Below are positions 11,448 to 25,164 of a stretch of 64,000 nucleotides of DNA, piece by piece. The notes under the pieces are model-generated. The model was not told where the DNA came from, did no database searches, and saw only the letters and a list, made by a program, of their open reading frames with translations. The DNA is from Artocarpus heterophyllus (lineage: Eukaryota > Streptophyta > Magnoliopsida > Rosales > Moraceae), in contig CM046330.1 of the NCBI GenBank assembly GCA_025403435.1, positions 22,528,239-22,592,238 of the forward strand. The letters are read 5' to 3'. A program made the position numbers and the translations under genes. The first letter of the stretch is position 1; every line of letters begins with the position of its first letter.

Positions 11448-13430
11448 TGTTGAAAACAAAGTGCATAGCGGAATTTTAAAAATTTTTAATCAGAGTAATT
11501 TCCAAAAACACAAGTTTGACATGTTATATGTATAAATTAGACAGATCTTACTAACCTCAGTGTGCCGAAGAACCTCCGCAACCTGCGTAGAGAAGTAACA
11601 TTCCAGAAGAGCCTCAACCAACTGGTCTTCTTTGCTATTCTCTATCCACAACCAGAGTGAGTGTGGGCTCACACGTATAGCTCTTCCACCGGTGACTCTC
11701 CTTCCAACCAATGGAGAGAACCCAAAGCTAAAGTTCATGATTTGTGAACAAAAGCTCTCAGGGAGTTTTTCCAGATGCTCACTAGAAGAGTATCACTCTT
11801 AATCTCTCAAATTGATCTTTATTGATCTTAGTAAATCATGAGACTCACTCTCTTTATATAGCTATTGGTCCTGGGGTCAGTCCATATTAGATTAGGTCTC
11901 AAAAACTTGAAACAGAATCAAGTTCGGATCAATATCTGATAAGATCTGGGTGAAAACATGTAATCTTATCTCTCACTGATCGGCAGGCCGAACTCCTAAG
12001 AAAAAATCTCCGCGAATCTTTTATTTTCCACCCGAGATTCTAAAGGATAAAGTCTCAGTTTTGATTCAAATAACCCAATAGAGAAGTTATCTGATCAAAA
12101 CAAACTTTGTCAAGATAATCTCTAAGAAAATAAATCAATTCACAATAATTCTACAAGTTTATCTTGTTCTAATTTGTCCAAAATTAAAACAACCGATAAA
12201 CAGACAAGAATTATCTGATCGCAATAATTCAACAAGTTTATCTTGAACTAATTTCTTAAAAAATTAATTCAACCAATATACAGACATGAATTATTTGATT
12301 CTTACAAATTTTAAACCAATCTGATAAATCCGACATAAGTCACCAATTATTGGAAAAGCACGCCGTGTCGTTACAGGACTTTGTGACCTAGCAAAGGGGA
12401 CCAAAATGGACCTATAAAGTTCAAGCTCAAGATAATTATGAAACCTCATATCCTAGATATACATTTCACAATTATCAACTCCAACGCTACTCCACTAAAA
12501 GCTTGGAGCTACACTCTAGAACTTTATAGTATTACGAAGCTCGTGTAGCTAAGTCTCCATGACATATCATAGTGTATCGCATCCCCATATGATCATCCAT
12601 AATCGGCTTAAGGAGAAGTTCTGTCTTATCTTCCTGATTATTTTTATCTTACGTTCCATTGTCTCACCATTAGAAAACTTACCATCCAAAGATAGTATAC
12701 CATTCGGTTACACCTATGTATCCAAATGGTTGAGCACTCCAGTTTTCCAATTACAGGACAATGCATATAAGAGGATATCATTACTCCTAAAGATGAGCTA
12801 TGGATTCTATATCTATGAATAACAAGTCTACGCTATCAAGAGTCATGCCTCCAACGTACCGGCATGCATACCACTATTGAGATGTGGGTGTCACCCTTTG
12901 GCACATCAAAAGACACAAGTCGAGACAACGGGCCCACTATTCATCTCAAGATTAAGATACAACACAAATGACTATCTAAAGTGAATCGATTTGCCAAGAC
13001 AAAATTATTAATCCAAATCAATTCACTTTATGTCCTGATCCAACACATCGTCACCTATGACAACGTGCTAATGTTTCTATTCACGGAGTCCAACTCCGAT
13101 GGTCAAGACAAACCATCTCCCAAAAGGGATATCGACAACATAACAATCTTTACATGAATAAAGTGCCCAACTTTATTCCCTCGATTGTGGAACATATGTT
13201 TTAGACCGTCACCTTAAGAATCGTGTCTTCTGCATAATCAGTCCATCATATGCCCAATTCTTAAGGCTTAGACTGACAGTCTCAGACTACTGTTTGCTTA
13301 TCATACATTCAACAAATATGAATGTAAAGAGGACAAGATTTGGTATATATAAATGAATAAATTCCTTATTGATAAAAATGTGTCCAAAAACGTATTACAT
13401 TTTTACTCCTTAGGGCATACATGTCTAACA
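11448..13430 (-). repeat. 3' LTR of element 4 (1983 bp)
   Basis: Begins TGTTGAAAAC on the plus strand (LTR end) and finishes ATGTCTAACA (LTR start). It is shorter than its 2034 bp partner, mainly because the GC-rich array at about 11978 has one unit instead of four. Confidence 0.9.
11976..11996. repeat. GC-rich near-palindrome, single unit, element 4 3' LTR
   Basis: One GATCGGCAGGCCGAA unit. The partner LTR carries about four units at 19386-19470, so units were lost or gained after insertion. Confidence 0.75.
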
Positions 13431-13444
13431 ATCTCCCACTTGCA

Positions 13445-16400
13445 CTAAGTGAGTAAATACAGCAAATTTCGCATCCCCATAGCTTCCATATGCACTGTTA
13501 TCACAGTACAGTGATACCGCTTTATCCATACCGAGAACTACCTCAAGATCCCCAAAGAACTTGCGGAGCCACACTGCTTCTTTCAAAGCATCACTAGCCG
13601 CCACATACTCGGCCTCCATCGTTGAATCCAAAGTGCAATCTTACTTTGCACTTCTCCAACTGATGGCACCACCACCCAGGGTAAACACAAACCCCGAAGT
13701 CAATTTCCTAGAATCCAGACAGGATTGAAAATCCAAATCAGTGTATCCTAGAAGAGTTAAATCCTCACCCGAATACACAAGCATATACCCTCGAGTCCTT
13801 CTCAGGTACTTGAAAATATGCTTTACCGCAACCCAATGGTTCGGTCCTAGATTCGCCTAAAATTGACTTACAATCCCGACCGCATAGCTAATATCTGGTC
13901 GTGTGCAAAGCATGGCATACATGAGAGTACCCACTGCCAAAGCATAAGGCACCTTCTTCGTGTATTCTATTTCTTCATGAGACTTTGGAGAGTCTTTCTT
14001 AGAAAAAGTAATTCCAGACCTAGATGGTTGCCCACCTTTCTTGGAATCCTGCATTGTAAACCTCCTGAGAATTTTATCTACGTAGCCGACCTGAGACAAA
14101 GCTATCATTTTGTTCTTTTTATCCCGAAAGATCTGGATATCGAGAACAAAATTAGCCTCACCTAAGTCCTTCATGTCAAACTGCTTGGTCAACTATAATT
14201 TGACCGATGATAATGCCCCAATGTCATTGCCAATTAGCAGAATGTCATCTACATAGAGTAGTAGAAAAACCACCTTCCTATCCTTAATGTGTTTGTAAAC
14301 ACATGGTTCATCCACGTTTTGTGAGAACCCATAAGTCTTGATTACTTGGTCAAATCTTATGTTCCAAGAACGAGAAGCCTGTTTAAGTCCATAAATAGAC
14401 TTCAGCAGCTTACAAACCTTACCCTCTTGACCTGCGACCTTGAACCCTTCTGGTTGTTTCATATAAATGGACTTATCAAGATAGCCATTCAAAAAAGCCG
14501 TCTTGACATCCATCTGCCAAATCTCGTAGTCGAGAGCGGCAGTTATGGATAAGAGTATCCGGATGGACTTAAGCATGGCTATAGGTGAAAAGGTTTCCTC
14601 ATAATCGATTCCTTCCTTTTGCGTATAACCCTTAGCTACCAATCTAGCCTCAAAGGTTTCGACCTTTCCATCCACTCCTCTTTTCCTCTTGTAGATCCAC
14701 TTACACCCTATGGGTTTTACCCCTTCGGGAAGATCCATAAGCTCCCAGACCCGATTAGTCTCCATAGACTTCATCTCTATATTCATGGCCTCAGTCCAGA
14801 GTCTTGAATCAACATCCTCCATAGCTTCTGCGTAAGTATAAGGATCCCAGTCATGTTCATCTAGTTCAGCCAAGAAGACCTCCCCAATGAACATATACCT
14901 CTCAGGTTGACGCCCAATCCTCCCACTACGCCGAAGCCCCTGAGGTCATTGTTCAGGTTTGTTTGGTTTTTCTACACCAATCCGAATGGTTTCGTTCGGA
15001 ACCTCCAGAGTGAACGAATAACCCCTTAACTCCTCAAGCACCACTTTGCTTCGAGGTTTAAAGCCGTCCATGTAACTCTCCTCAAGGAAAGTTGCATTAG
15101 TTGAAACCACGACTTTATTTTCCTTTGGGTTATAAAAATAACCCCCTTTAGTCCCTTTTGGATATCCTACAAACACGCAAACTTCCGAATGTGCTTCCAA
15201 CTTATTAGGATCCTTAAACAGGACATGAGCTGGACATCCCCATATGCGAATATAGTTTAAGGATGTCTTCCATCTTGTCCACAACTCGTGAGGAGTTTTA
15301 GGGACCGATTTTGAAGGCACATTGTTCAACAGATAACATGCGGTTTGTAGTGCATATCCCCAAAAGGATAAAGGTAATGATGAATAACTCATCATGGACC
15401 TAATCATGTCCAACAAAGTCCTATTCCTTCTCTACGCTACGCCATTCTGCTGCGGAGTGCCCGGTGCAGTCAAATGGGATAAAATCCCATTCTCTAACAA
15501 GTGTCCCAAGAACTCATCAGAAAGGTATTCCTCACCTCGATCAGATCGAAGTGCCTTTATGGGTCTACCCAATTGCTTTTCCACTTCAGCCCGAAACTCC
15601 CTGAACTTGTCAAAAGTTTTGCTTTTGTGGTGCATTTGGTATACATACCCATATCTAGAGTAATCGTCAATAAAAGTGACAAAATATTCATACCCTCCTC
15701 GTGCTCGAATGTTCATTGGTCCGCAAACATTACTATGCACAAGTTCTAGAACCCCTTCGGCCCTATTGCCCTTAGACCCGTATAGTCTTTTGATCATTTT
15801 ACCCTCCAAACAAGATTCACATTGAGGTATAGATTCCACCTTTAAGTTACTTAAAGGTCCATCCCTTACCAACCTTTGAATCCTATTCAGGTTAATATGG
15901 CCAAGGCGCAAATGCCAAAGATAAGTCTTATTAGAGTGAGAAGTTTTAAGTCTTTTTGAGTCATTATCATTTATCTCAGCATTAAGCAATAAGTCCATCT
16001 TAGGTTTGATAAAATATAGATTATTTTGCATCCATCCAGAACAGATAAAAGATTTATTTTTATGAATCACCACTTTTTCATTAAAAGATACCACGTAGGA
16101 GTCTTTAAATAAAGAAGATACAGAAATTAAATTCCTTTTAAATTTAGGAACATAAAAACAATCTTGCAAAATTAAATTCCTATAATTATCAAAATAAAGA
16201 TGGACATCTCCCACTGCTTCCGCTGAGACCAAGGATCCATCGCCCATCTGAAGCGTTAAGTCTTCACGTAGCAGACTTCTCGTTTCTTTGAATCCCTGCA
16301 GAGAAACACAAACATGATTAGTTGCACTGGAATCTATGACCCAGATGTCACTGGATTCCTCAACCAAACAAGTTTCTAGATATAGAAGATCACACCTACC

Positions 16401-17219
16401 TCCCTTGGAAAGGAAGTCCTTGCAATGCTTCTTTATATGCCCGACCTTACCACAGAAGAAGCACTTAAGCTTCTTTAGGTTCTTCTTCTTCTTCTTCTTG
16501 CTCTTGGTAGTAGCAGGAATAGAAGACTTCCCATTCTTGGCCCGTTGCTTCTTTCCATTCCCAGAGTTAGGATTGAAACTAGAAGCAACTACCATGTTGG
16601 CCTCACCACCAGCAGGAGACTCCCTGATCAGCAGTTCAAACTCCTGTAACTGTTTCATCAGTTTTGTCAAGGTCATATCCCGTCTATTGCTTAAATTAAA
16701 AGTAGCTCTATATGGAATAAATTCCTTTCACAGAGTCTCAAAGACCATAGTCATCTGAGTTTCAGCATCGATGTCGGCTCCATTGGTTTGAGCCTCAACG
16801 AGGTAACCCATGACCAACATCATGTGCTCCTTTACAGATGTCCCCGGTCTCTGTCTACAGTTTAAGAGTTTCCAAAGCGCCCCTTGCCGCTTTGTTATGG
16901 CCTGGCCTCCATATATGTCCTCAAGATTATCCAAGATCTACTTCGCAGTCTCATAATCCTGATGTTGAGCCTGCAGCATGTTGTTCATGCTAGCCATAAC
17001 ATAGCAGCGGGCCTAATCATTAGCATCTTTCCAGCGGTCGTACGCTTGGAATTGCTCATTACTTGAGTCTCCCGTAGGCTCGGGAGGACAAGGGGTTGTC
17101 AGTACATATTTCAGTTTCTCAAAGGATAGGACGATGTCCAGGTTCCATTTCCAATCGTTATAATTCTCACCGGTTAATTGGTTTTTGTCAAGTATCGATG
17201 ATAAAGCATTTTTAGACAT
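13445..17219 (-). pseudogene. Copia gag-pol polyprotein, broken (element 4)
   Basis: Same protein as element 8, reading from ATG 17219 (MSKNALSS) to TAG 13445. Readable in order: gag, zinc knuckle [14 protein letters not shown] (about 16460-16420), protease (about 16340), pre-integrase HLRLGH, integrase with D, D and the catalytic-E region, RT with YVDD near 14245, and RNase H. Damage: TGA in gag at 16728-16730; protease DSGA changed to DSSA; stop at about 15430 next to integrase NGVA; TGG to TAG near 14195; and a deletion of roughly 165 bp near 13490 removing most of the RNase H tail after YCDNSA. The gag stop and DSSA are also present in element 5. Confidence 0.9.
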
Positions 17220-18180
17220 TTTCAATCTACAATAAAGAATCATATACCAAAATAAGCAAACATATATAATAATTTAGTAAGATAACACAATCATGTAAAA
17301 TCATACAAATGTGTTTATGTGTCAAAACCTTGAAAATATCACAACCTTACAACAATAATTCCCAACTCAGAATTCAACAAGCTTCTAGGGGAGTCATGCC
17401 AAATTCAATCAGGAACACGGATCCCCTCCTGATTAATATATGCCATCCAGGACCCGTATGATCCAGCATATACTAATAATCGTTTCTTTGGCCATTAATT
17501 TATTAACAGAGCTCCTAGGGGAGGTTAATAATAAAATTAACGTGAGTGTATAACCACCGTTTCAATATTTTATCCATGATTTATAATCACCACCTAGGGG
17601 TGTGCAACCATAAATCATACTAAAATACCTTATCCTTTTAGAGATCCAATTTGGTACATGATAGAAATCCCTTCCTAGGGGTCGGGACCACCATGTTCTT
17701 CCTATGGACCAACGATGAAGGCCTTAGGTCCTCTCTTCAAAAACCTTCTCCCACTCAATCTTTTGAAGTCAATGTTTTATTGTAAAATTATGCATGAACA
17801 ATTTTAATATGAGCGGTACTCCCTATTCTATATGACATGTTATCAATATACATGGTAAATCATATTATAATGCAGACAAGCAAAGCAATCAAGCAAAGCT
17901 ACAAGCAAAATAATAATAACCGTAATATTATGGTTCCACCCTAGAGAATAGAAAACTAAGATTACAAGAGAATAATCGAGACATTTATCGATTCTTCATC
18001 CTTGAATCCTCAAGCTGTATCCTTCTTCATGTAATATCCATCTTCAAGTCTTCAATCTCGTATGAATCGAATACTTCATATTTCCGGTCATATCCAAATT
18101 TAATGTTTCTCAGAATCATCCCAAAAATAAAATTAAAACTGCACCAGAAAAATTGCACCTTTTTTGGACATTTGGTAGCT

Positions 18181-18350
18181 CTCGATCGGTAGGTCGATCT
18201 AGTTGATCGGCCTGCCAATCATGAAGGTTCGGCCTGCCGGCAGAGCACCCAAATTTTTGCCCCACTGTCTGCCTGTCGGACCACACATCCGGCCTGCCGA
18301 TCTGTGACCTTCGGCCGGTCGAACTGTGAGGTCCGACATGCCAACCGAGC
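18181..18350. repeat. GC-rich near-palindrome array, element 4 leader
   Basis: Seven or so decayed units of the TCGGC-NN-GCCGA type. It corresponds to the 39476-39672 array of element 8 in inverted orientation; several CpGs have become TpG or CpA. Confidence 0.75.
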
Positions 18351-18842
18351 AGAAAACCCTCATTCTAGAAAATACAATTTTAATGCAATTCATCAATTTT
18401 ATTTTCAACAATTCAAAAACATAAATTAGAGACTCAGGAAATACCTAGAGGCGCCATCATCAATCTTTAAGATCCGACTGCTCGTTCCGTCTTCTCCGAA
18501 TAATTATTTAATTACAAAATTCTTACGAATTAAAAATTAAATAACAATTCCTAGACGGAGATGATAGTCCGCCATCTAATTACATGAAAAACCAAGATAC
18601 ACATTCTAACCTCTAAGGAACCATAACCGGTATTAATTAATTAATAAATAATTAAACAACAATTTAATCAATCATAATTAATTAATAAAGATTCACCACA
18701 TAATCCATGACAACATATATATTATATAGAAACCTAGAGTGCCATCTCTCTATAAAATTTAATTCAAGCATAGGAGAGATTAAGATAACAAAATTTATGC
18801 ATATAACATGATCACAAACTTGCAAATTTATGTAAAAACCTT

Positions 18843-18855
18843 GGCTCTGATAGCA
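18843..18855 (-). promoter_or_regulatory. tRNA-Met primer binding site, element 4
   Basis: GGCTCTGATAGCA on the plus strand, one mismatch from the initiator tRNA-Met end GGCTCTGATACCA. It lies two bases from the 5' LTR. Confidence 0.8.
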
Positions 18856-18857
18856 AT

Positions 18858-20891
18858 TGTTGGAAACAAAGTGCGCAACGAAATTTTAAAATTTTTTCAT
18901 CAGAATAATTTCCAAAAACACAAGTTTGACATGTTATATGTATAAATTAGACAGATCTTACTAACCTCAGTATGCCGAAGAACCTCCGCAACCTGTGTAG
19001 AGAAGTAACGTTCCAGAAGAGCCTCAACCAACTGGTCTTCTTTGCTATTCTCTATCCACAACCGGAGTGAGTGTGAGCTCACACGTACAGCTCTTCCACC
19101 GGTGACTCTCCTTCCAACCAATAGAGAGAACCCAAAGCTAATGTTCATGATTTGTGAACAAAAGCTCTCAGTGAGTTTTTCCAGATGCTCACTAGAAGAG
19201 TATCACTCTTAATCTCTCAAATTGATCTCTATTGATCTTAGTAAATCATGAGACTCACTCCCTTTATATAGCTATTGGTCTTGGGGTCACTCCATATCAG
19301 ATTAGGTCTCAAAAACTTGAAACAGAATTAAGTTCGGATCAATATCTGATAAGATCCGCGTGAAAACGTGTAATCTTATCTCTCGCAGATCGGCAGGCCG
19401 AACAGCCTGATCGACAGGCCGAATGGGCCCCATCAGCAGGTTGAACACGTCATCCGGCAGGCCAAACTCCCGAGAAAAAATCTCCATGAATCTTTTATTT
19501 TTCACCCGAGATTTTAAAGGATAAAGTCTCAGTTTTGATTCAAATAACCCAATAGAGAAGTTATCTGATCAAAACAAAATTTATCAAGATAATCTCTAAG
19601 AAAATAAATCAATTCACAATAATTCTACAAGTTTATCTTGTTCTAATTTGTCCAAAATTAAAACAACCGATAAACAGACAAGAATTATCTGATCGCAATA
19701 ATTCAACAAGTTTATCTTGAACTAATTTCTTACAAAATTAATTCAACCGATAAACAAACATAAATTATTTGATTCTTACAAATTTTAAACCAATCTGATA
19801 AATCTGACATAAGTCACCAATTATTGGAAAAGTACGCCGTGTCGTTACAGGACTTTATGAGCTAGCAAAGGGAACCAAAATGGACCTATAAAGTTCAAGA
19901 TCATGATAATTATGAAACCCAATATCCCAGATATACATTTCACAATTATCAACACCAATGCTACTTCACTAAAAGCTTGGAGCTGCACTCCCAAACTTTA
20001 TAGAATTACGAAGCTCGTGTAGCTAAGTCTCCATGACATATCATAGTGTATCGCATCCCCATATGATCATCCATAATCGGCTTAAGGTCAAGTTCTATCT
20101 TACCTTCCTGATTATTGTTATCTTACGTTCCATTGTCTCACCATTAGAAAACTTACCATCCAAAGATAGTATATCATTCGGTTACACCTATGTATCCAAA
20201 TGGTTGAGCGCTCCAGTTTTTCAATTACAGGACAACGCATAATAGAGGATATCATTACTCCTAAAGAGGAGCTATGGATTCCATATCTATGAATAACAAG
20301 TCTACGCTATCAAGAGTCATGCCTCTAACGTACCGGCATGCATACCACTATTGAGATGTGGGTATCACCCTTTGGCACATCAAAAGACACAAGTCGAGAT
20401 AACGGGCCCACTATTCATCTCAAGATTAAGATACAATACAAATGACTATCTAAAGTGAATCGATTTGCCAAGATAGAATTATTAATCCAAATCAATTCAC
20501 TTTATGTCCCAATCCAACACATCGTCACCTATGACAACGTGCCAATGTTTCTATTCACGGTGTCTAACTCCGATGGTCAAAACAAACCATCTCCCAAAAG
20601 GGATATAGACAACATAACAATCTTTACATGAATAAAGCTCCCAACTTGCGGATCATATGTTTTAGACCGTCACCTTAAGAATCGTGTCTTCTGCATAATC
20701 AGTCCATCATATGCCCAATTCTTAAGGCTTAGACTGACAGTCTCAAACTACTGTTTGCTTATCATACATTCAACAAATATGAAAGTAAAGAGGACAAGAT
20801 TTGGTATATATAAATGAATAAATTCTTTATTGATAAAAATGTCTCAAAAAACATATTACATTTTTACTCCTTAGGGCATACATGTCTAACA
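18858..20891 (-). repeat. 5' LTR of element 4 (2034 bp)
   Basis: TGTTGGAAAC at 18858 to ATGTCTAACA at 20891. The promoter region (CTTTATATAGC, about 19261) faces left. It holds about four GC-rich units at 19386-19470 and lacks a short stretch near 20640 that the 3' LTR retains. Confidence 0.9.
19386..19470. repeat. GC-rich near-palindrome array, element 4 5' LTR
   Basis: About four units (TCGGCAGGCCGAA, TCGACAGGCCGAA, a TCAGCAGGTTGAA relic, CCGGCAGGCCAAA) with about 20-25 bp spacing, upstream of the LTR TATA box. Confidence 0.75.
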
Positions 20892-23800
20892 ATCAAAGCA
20901 TGGCATACATGAGACTACCCACTACCGAAGTATAAAGCACCTTCTTCATGTATTCTCTTTCTTCATGAGACTTTGGAGAGTCTTTCTTAGAAAGAGTAAT
21001 TCCAGACCTAGATGGTTGCTCACTTTCTTGGAATCCTGCATTGCAAACCTCTTGATAATTTTATCTATGTAACCGGCCTGGGACAAAGCTATCATTTTTT
21101 TCTTCATATCCCGAAAGATCTGGATACTGAGAACAAAATTAGCCTCTCCTAAGTCCTTCATGTCAAACTGCTTGGTCAACCATAATTTGACCGATAACAA
21201 TGCCCTAATGTCATTGCCAATCAATAGAATGTCATCTACATAGAACAGTAGAAAAACCACCTTCCCATCTTTAATGTGTTTATAAACACATGGTTCATCC
21301 ACATTTTGTGAGAACCTATAAGTCTTGATCACCTGATCAAATCTTATGTTCCAAGAACAGGAAGCCTGCTTAAGTCCATAAGTTGACTTTAGCAGCTTAC
21401 AAACCTTACCCTCTTGACCCGTGACCTTGAACCCGTCTAGTTGTTCTATATAATGGACTCATTAAGATAGCTATTTAGAAAAGCCGTCTTGACATCCATC
21501 TACCATATCTCGTAGTTGAGAGCAGCAACTATGGATAATAGAATCTGGATGGACTTAAGCATGGCTACTGGCGAAAAGGTTTCCTCATAATCGATTTCTT
21601 TCTTTTGCATATAACCCTTAGCTACCAGTCTAGGCTTAAAGGTTTTGACCTTTCCATCTACTCCTCTTTTCCTCTTGTAGATCCACTTACACCCTATGGG
21701 TTTTACCCCTTTGGGAAGATCCACAAGCTCCTAGACCTTATTAGTCTCCATAGACTTCATCTTTATGTTCATGGCCTCTGTTCAGAGTTTTGAATCAACA
21801 TCCTCCATAGCCTCTATGTAAGTATAAGGATCCTGTCATATTCACCCGGTTAAGCCAAAAAGACCTTCCCATTGAACATATACCTCTCAGGTTGATGCCT
21901 GATCCTCCCACTATGCCGAAGCCCCTCAGGTTGTTGTTCAGGTTTGTCTGGTTTTTCTACACTGATCGAAACAGTTTCATACGGAACCTCCGGAGTGATC
22001 AGATGACTCCTTAACTCCTTAAGCACCACTTTGCTTTGAGGTTTAAAGTCGTCCATGTAACTCTCCTCAAGGAAAGTTGCATTAGTTGAAACCATGACTT
22101 TATTTTCCTTTGGGTTATAAAAATAACCCCCTTTAGTACCTTTTGGATATCTTACAAACATGCAAACTTCCAAACATTCTTCCAACTTATTCGCATCCTT
22201 AAATAGGACATGAGCTGGACATCCCCATATGTGAATATGGCTTAAGGATGTCTTCTTGCCCATCCATAACTCATGAGGAGTTTTAGGGACCAATTTTGAA
22301 GGCACATTGTTGAAAAGATAACATGCAGTTTATAGTGCATATCCCCACAAGGATAAAGGCAATGATGAATAACTCATCATGGACCTAACCATGTCCAATA
22401 AAGTCCTATTCCTTCTCTCCGCTATGCCATTCTACAACGGAGCACCCGGCGCAGTCAAATGGGATAAAATCCCAATCTCTAAAAGGTGTCCCAAGAACTC
22501 ATCAGAAAGGTATTCTCCACCTCGATCAGATCGAAGTGCCTTTATGGGTCTACCTAATTGCTTTTCCACTTCAGCCTGAAACTCCCTAAACTTGTCAAAA
22601 GTTTCGCTATTGTAGTGCATCAGGTACACATACCCATATCTTGAGTAATCGTCAATAAAAGTGACAAAGTGCTCATACCCTCCTCGTGCCCGGATGTTCA
22701 TCGGTCTGCAAGCATCACTATGCACAATTTCTAGAACCCCTTTGGCCCTATTGCCCTTAGACCCAAATGGTCTTTTAGTCATTTTACCCTCCAAACAAGA
22801 TTCACTTTGAGGTATAGATTCCATCTTTAAGTGACTTAAAAGTCCATCTCTTACTGACCTTTGAAACCTATTCAGGTTAATATGACCAAGGCGCAAATGC
22901 CAAAGATAAGTCTTATTAGAGTGAGAAGTTTTAAGTCTTTTAGAGTTATTATCATTTATCTCAACATTAAGCAATAAGTCCATTTTAGGTTTGATAAAAT
23001 ATAGATTATTTTGCATCTATCCAGAACAGATAAAAGATTTGTTTTATAAATCACCACTTTATCATTAAAAGAAACCAAATAGGAGTCTTTAAATAAACAA
23101 GCTATAGAAATTAAATTCCTTTTAAATTTAGGAATATAGAAACAATCTTGCAAAAATAAATTTCTATAATTATCAAAATAAAGATGGACGTCTCCCACTG
23201 CTTCCGCTGAGACCAAGGATCCATCACCCATCCGAAGTGTAAAGTCTTTACGCAACAGACTTCTTGTTTCTTTGAACCCCTTTAGAGAAACACAAACATG
23301 ATTAGTTGCACTGGAATCTATGACCCAAATGTCACTGGATTCCTCAACCAAAAAAGTTTCAAAATATAGAAGATCACACCTACCCCCTTTGGAAAGCAAG
23401 TCCTTGCAATGCTTCTTTATGTGCCTGACCTTCCCACAAAAGAAGCACTTAAGCTTCTTTGGGTTCTTCTTCTTCTTTTTCTTGCTCTTGGTGCTAGCAG
23501 GAATAGAAGACTTCCCGTTCTGGGCCTGTTGCTTCTTTCCATTCCCTGGGTTGGAATTGGAACCAGAAGTAGCTACCATGTTGGCCTCTCCACCCACAGT
23601 AGACTCCCTGATCAGTAGTTCAAACTCTTGTAACTGTTTCATCAATTATGTTAAGGTCATATCCCGTCTATTGCTTAAATTAAAAGTAGCTCTATATGGA
23701 ATAAATTCCTTTCACAGAGTCTCAAAGACCATAGTCATCTGAGTTTTAGCATCAATGTCGGCTCCATTGGTTTATGCCTCAGTGAGGTAACCCATGACCA

Positions 23801-24203
23801 ACATCATGTGCTCCTTTACAGATGTCCCCGATCTCTGCTTACAGTTTACGAGTTTCTGAAGCGCCCCTTGCCGCTTTGTTATTGCTTGGCCTTCAAACAT
23901 ATCCTTAAGATTATCCAAGATTTGCTTCACAGTCTCATAATCCTGATGTTGAGCCTGCAGCACGTTATTCATACTAGTCATAACATAGCAGCGGGCCTGA
24001 TCATTAGCATCTTTCTAGCGATCATATGCTTGGAATTGCTCATTAGTTGAGTCTCTCATACGCTCGGGAGGAAAAGGGGTTGTTAGTACATATTTCAGTT
24101 TCTCAAAGGAAAGGATGATATCCAGGTTTCGTTTTCAATCATTATAATTCTCTCTAGTTAATAGGTTTTTATCAAGTATTGATGATAAAATGTTTTTAGA
24201 CAT
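20892..24203 (-). pseudogene. Copia gag-pol polyprotein, right piece (element 5)
   Basis: Reads from ATG 24203 leftward: gag, zinc knuckle CFFCGKVRHIKKHC (about 23445), protease DSSATNHVC (about 23310), pre-integrase HLRLGH, integrase, and RT up to 20897 including YVDD near 21235; the rest continues at 11447. It has many frameshifts and stops, for example TGA in gag at 23712-23714 at the same codon as element 4, and a frameshift near 23030. The zinc knuckle keeps all four metal ligands. The copy is more diverged from element 8 than element 4 is, as expected for the older host insertion. Confidence 0.9.
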
Positions 24204-25164
24204 TTTTAATCTACAATAAAGAATCATATACTAAACATAAGCAAACATGTAATAAAAATTTTAGTAAGATAACACAATCATGTAAAAACATAAAAATGTG
24301 TTTATGTATCAAAACCTTGAAAACATCACAACCTTACAACGATAATTCGCAACTTAGAATTCAGCAAGCTCCTAGGGGAGTCATGCCAAATTCAATAAGT
24401 GCACAGATCCCCTGCTGATTAATATATACTATTTAGGACCTGTATGATCCAGCATATATTAATAATCGTTTCTTTGGCCATTAATTTTATTAATAGAGCT
24501 CCTAGGGGAGGTTAATAATAAAATTAACATGAGTGTATAACCATCATTTCAGTATTTTATCCACGATTTATAATCACCACCTAAGGGTGTGCAACAATTA
24601 ATCATGCTAAAATACCTTATCCTCTCAGAGATCCAATATGGTACATGATAGAAATCCCTTCCTAGGGGTTGGGACCACCATGTTCTGCCTATGGACCAAT
24701 GATGGAGGCTTTAGGTTCTCTCTTCGAAAACCTTCTCCCACTCAATCTTTTGAAATCAAGGTTTTATTTTAAGAATATGCATGAACAATTTTAATATGAG
24801 CCGCACTCCCTATTCTATATGACATGTTATCAATATACATGGCAAATCATATTATAATGCAAACAAGCAAAGCAATCAAGCAAAGCTATAAGTAAAATAA
24901 TAATAACCGTAATATTATGGCTCTACCCTAGAGAATAGAGAACTAAGATTACAAGAGAATAATCAAGACATATTATCAATTCTTCATCCTTGAATCCTCA
25001 AGCTGTATCCTTCTCATGTAATGCCCATCTTTAAGTCTTCAATCCCGTATGAATCGAATACTTCATATTTCTGGTTATATCCAAATTTAATGTTTCTCAG
25101 AATTGCCCTAAAAACAAAATTAAAACTGCATTGAAAACTGCACATTTTTTGGAAAAATTTCCAG

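Larger units (their letters stand above)
17220..18857 (-). other. Element 4 untranslated leader
   Basis: Homologous to the element 8 leader. It contains CCTAGGGG-type motifs near 17392, 17513, 17592 and 17675 (the first is mutated to TCTAGGGG), a GC-rich palindrome array at 18181-18350, and the primer site next to the LTR. No gene is visible; the short frames at 18027-18411 only read through the array. Confidence 0.75.
17227..18965 (-). other. Predicted leader intron of element 4
   Basis: The donor GAG|GTTAGTAAG at 18966/18965 in the LTR and the acceptor TTTATTGTAG ending at 17227, seven bases before the gag ATG, are both conserved with element 8. The predicted intron is 1739 nt. Confidence 0.45.
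11448..20891 (-). mobile_element. Element 4: Copia family A, both LTRs present, inside element 5
   Basis: Minus-strand element of 9444 bp with 3' LTR 11448-13430, internal region, primer site and 5' LTR 18858-20891. The flanks TGCAA (11443-11447) and ATCAA (20892-20896) are a degraded 5 bp target duplication, and the host RT sequence is continuous across them. The internal frame has multiple stops and a 3' deletion in RNase H. Confidence 0.92.

Noticed and set aside
16728..16730. The shared TGA in gag of elements 4 and 5 as a programmed gag-pol readthrough stop
   Set aside because: It lies in the middle of gag, upstream of the zinc knuckle, not at the gag-pol boundary, and intact element 8 has a sense codon there.
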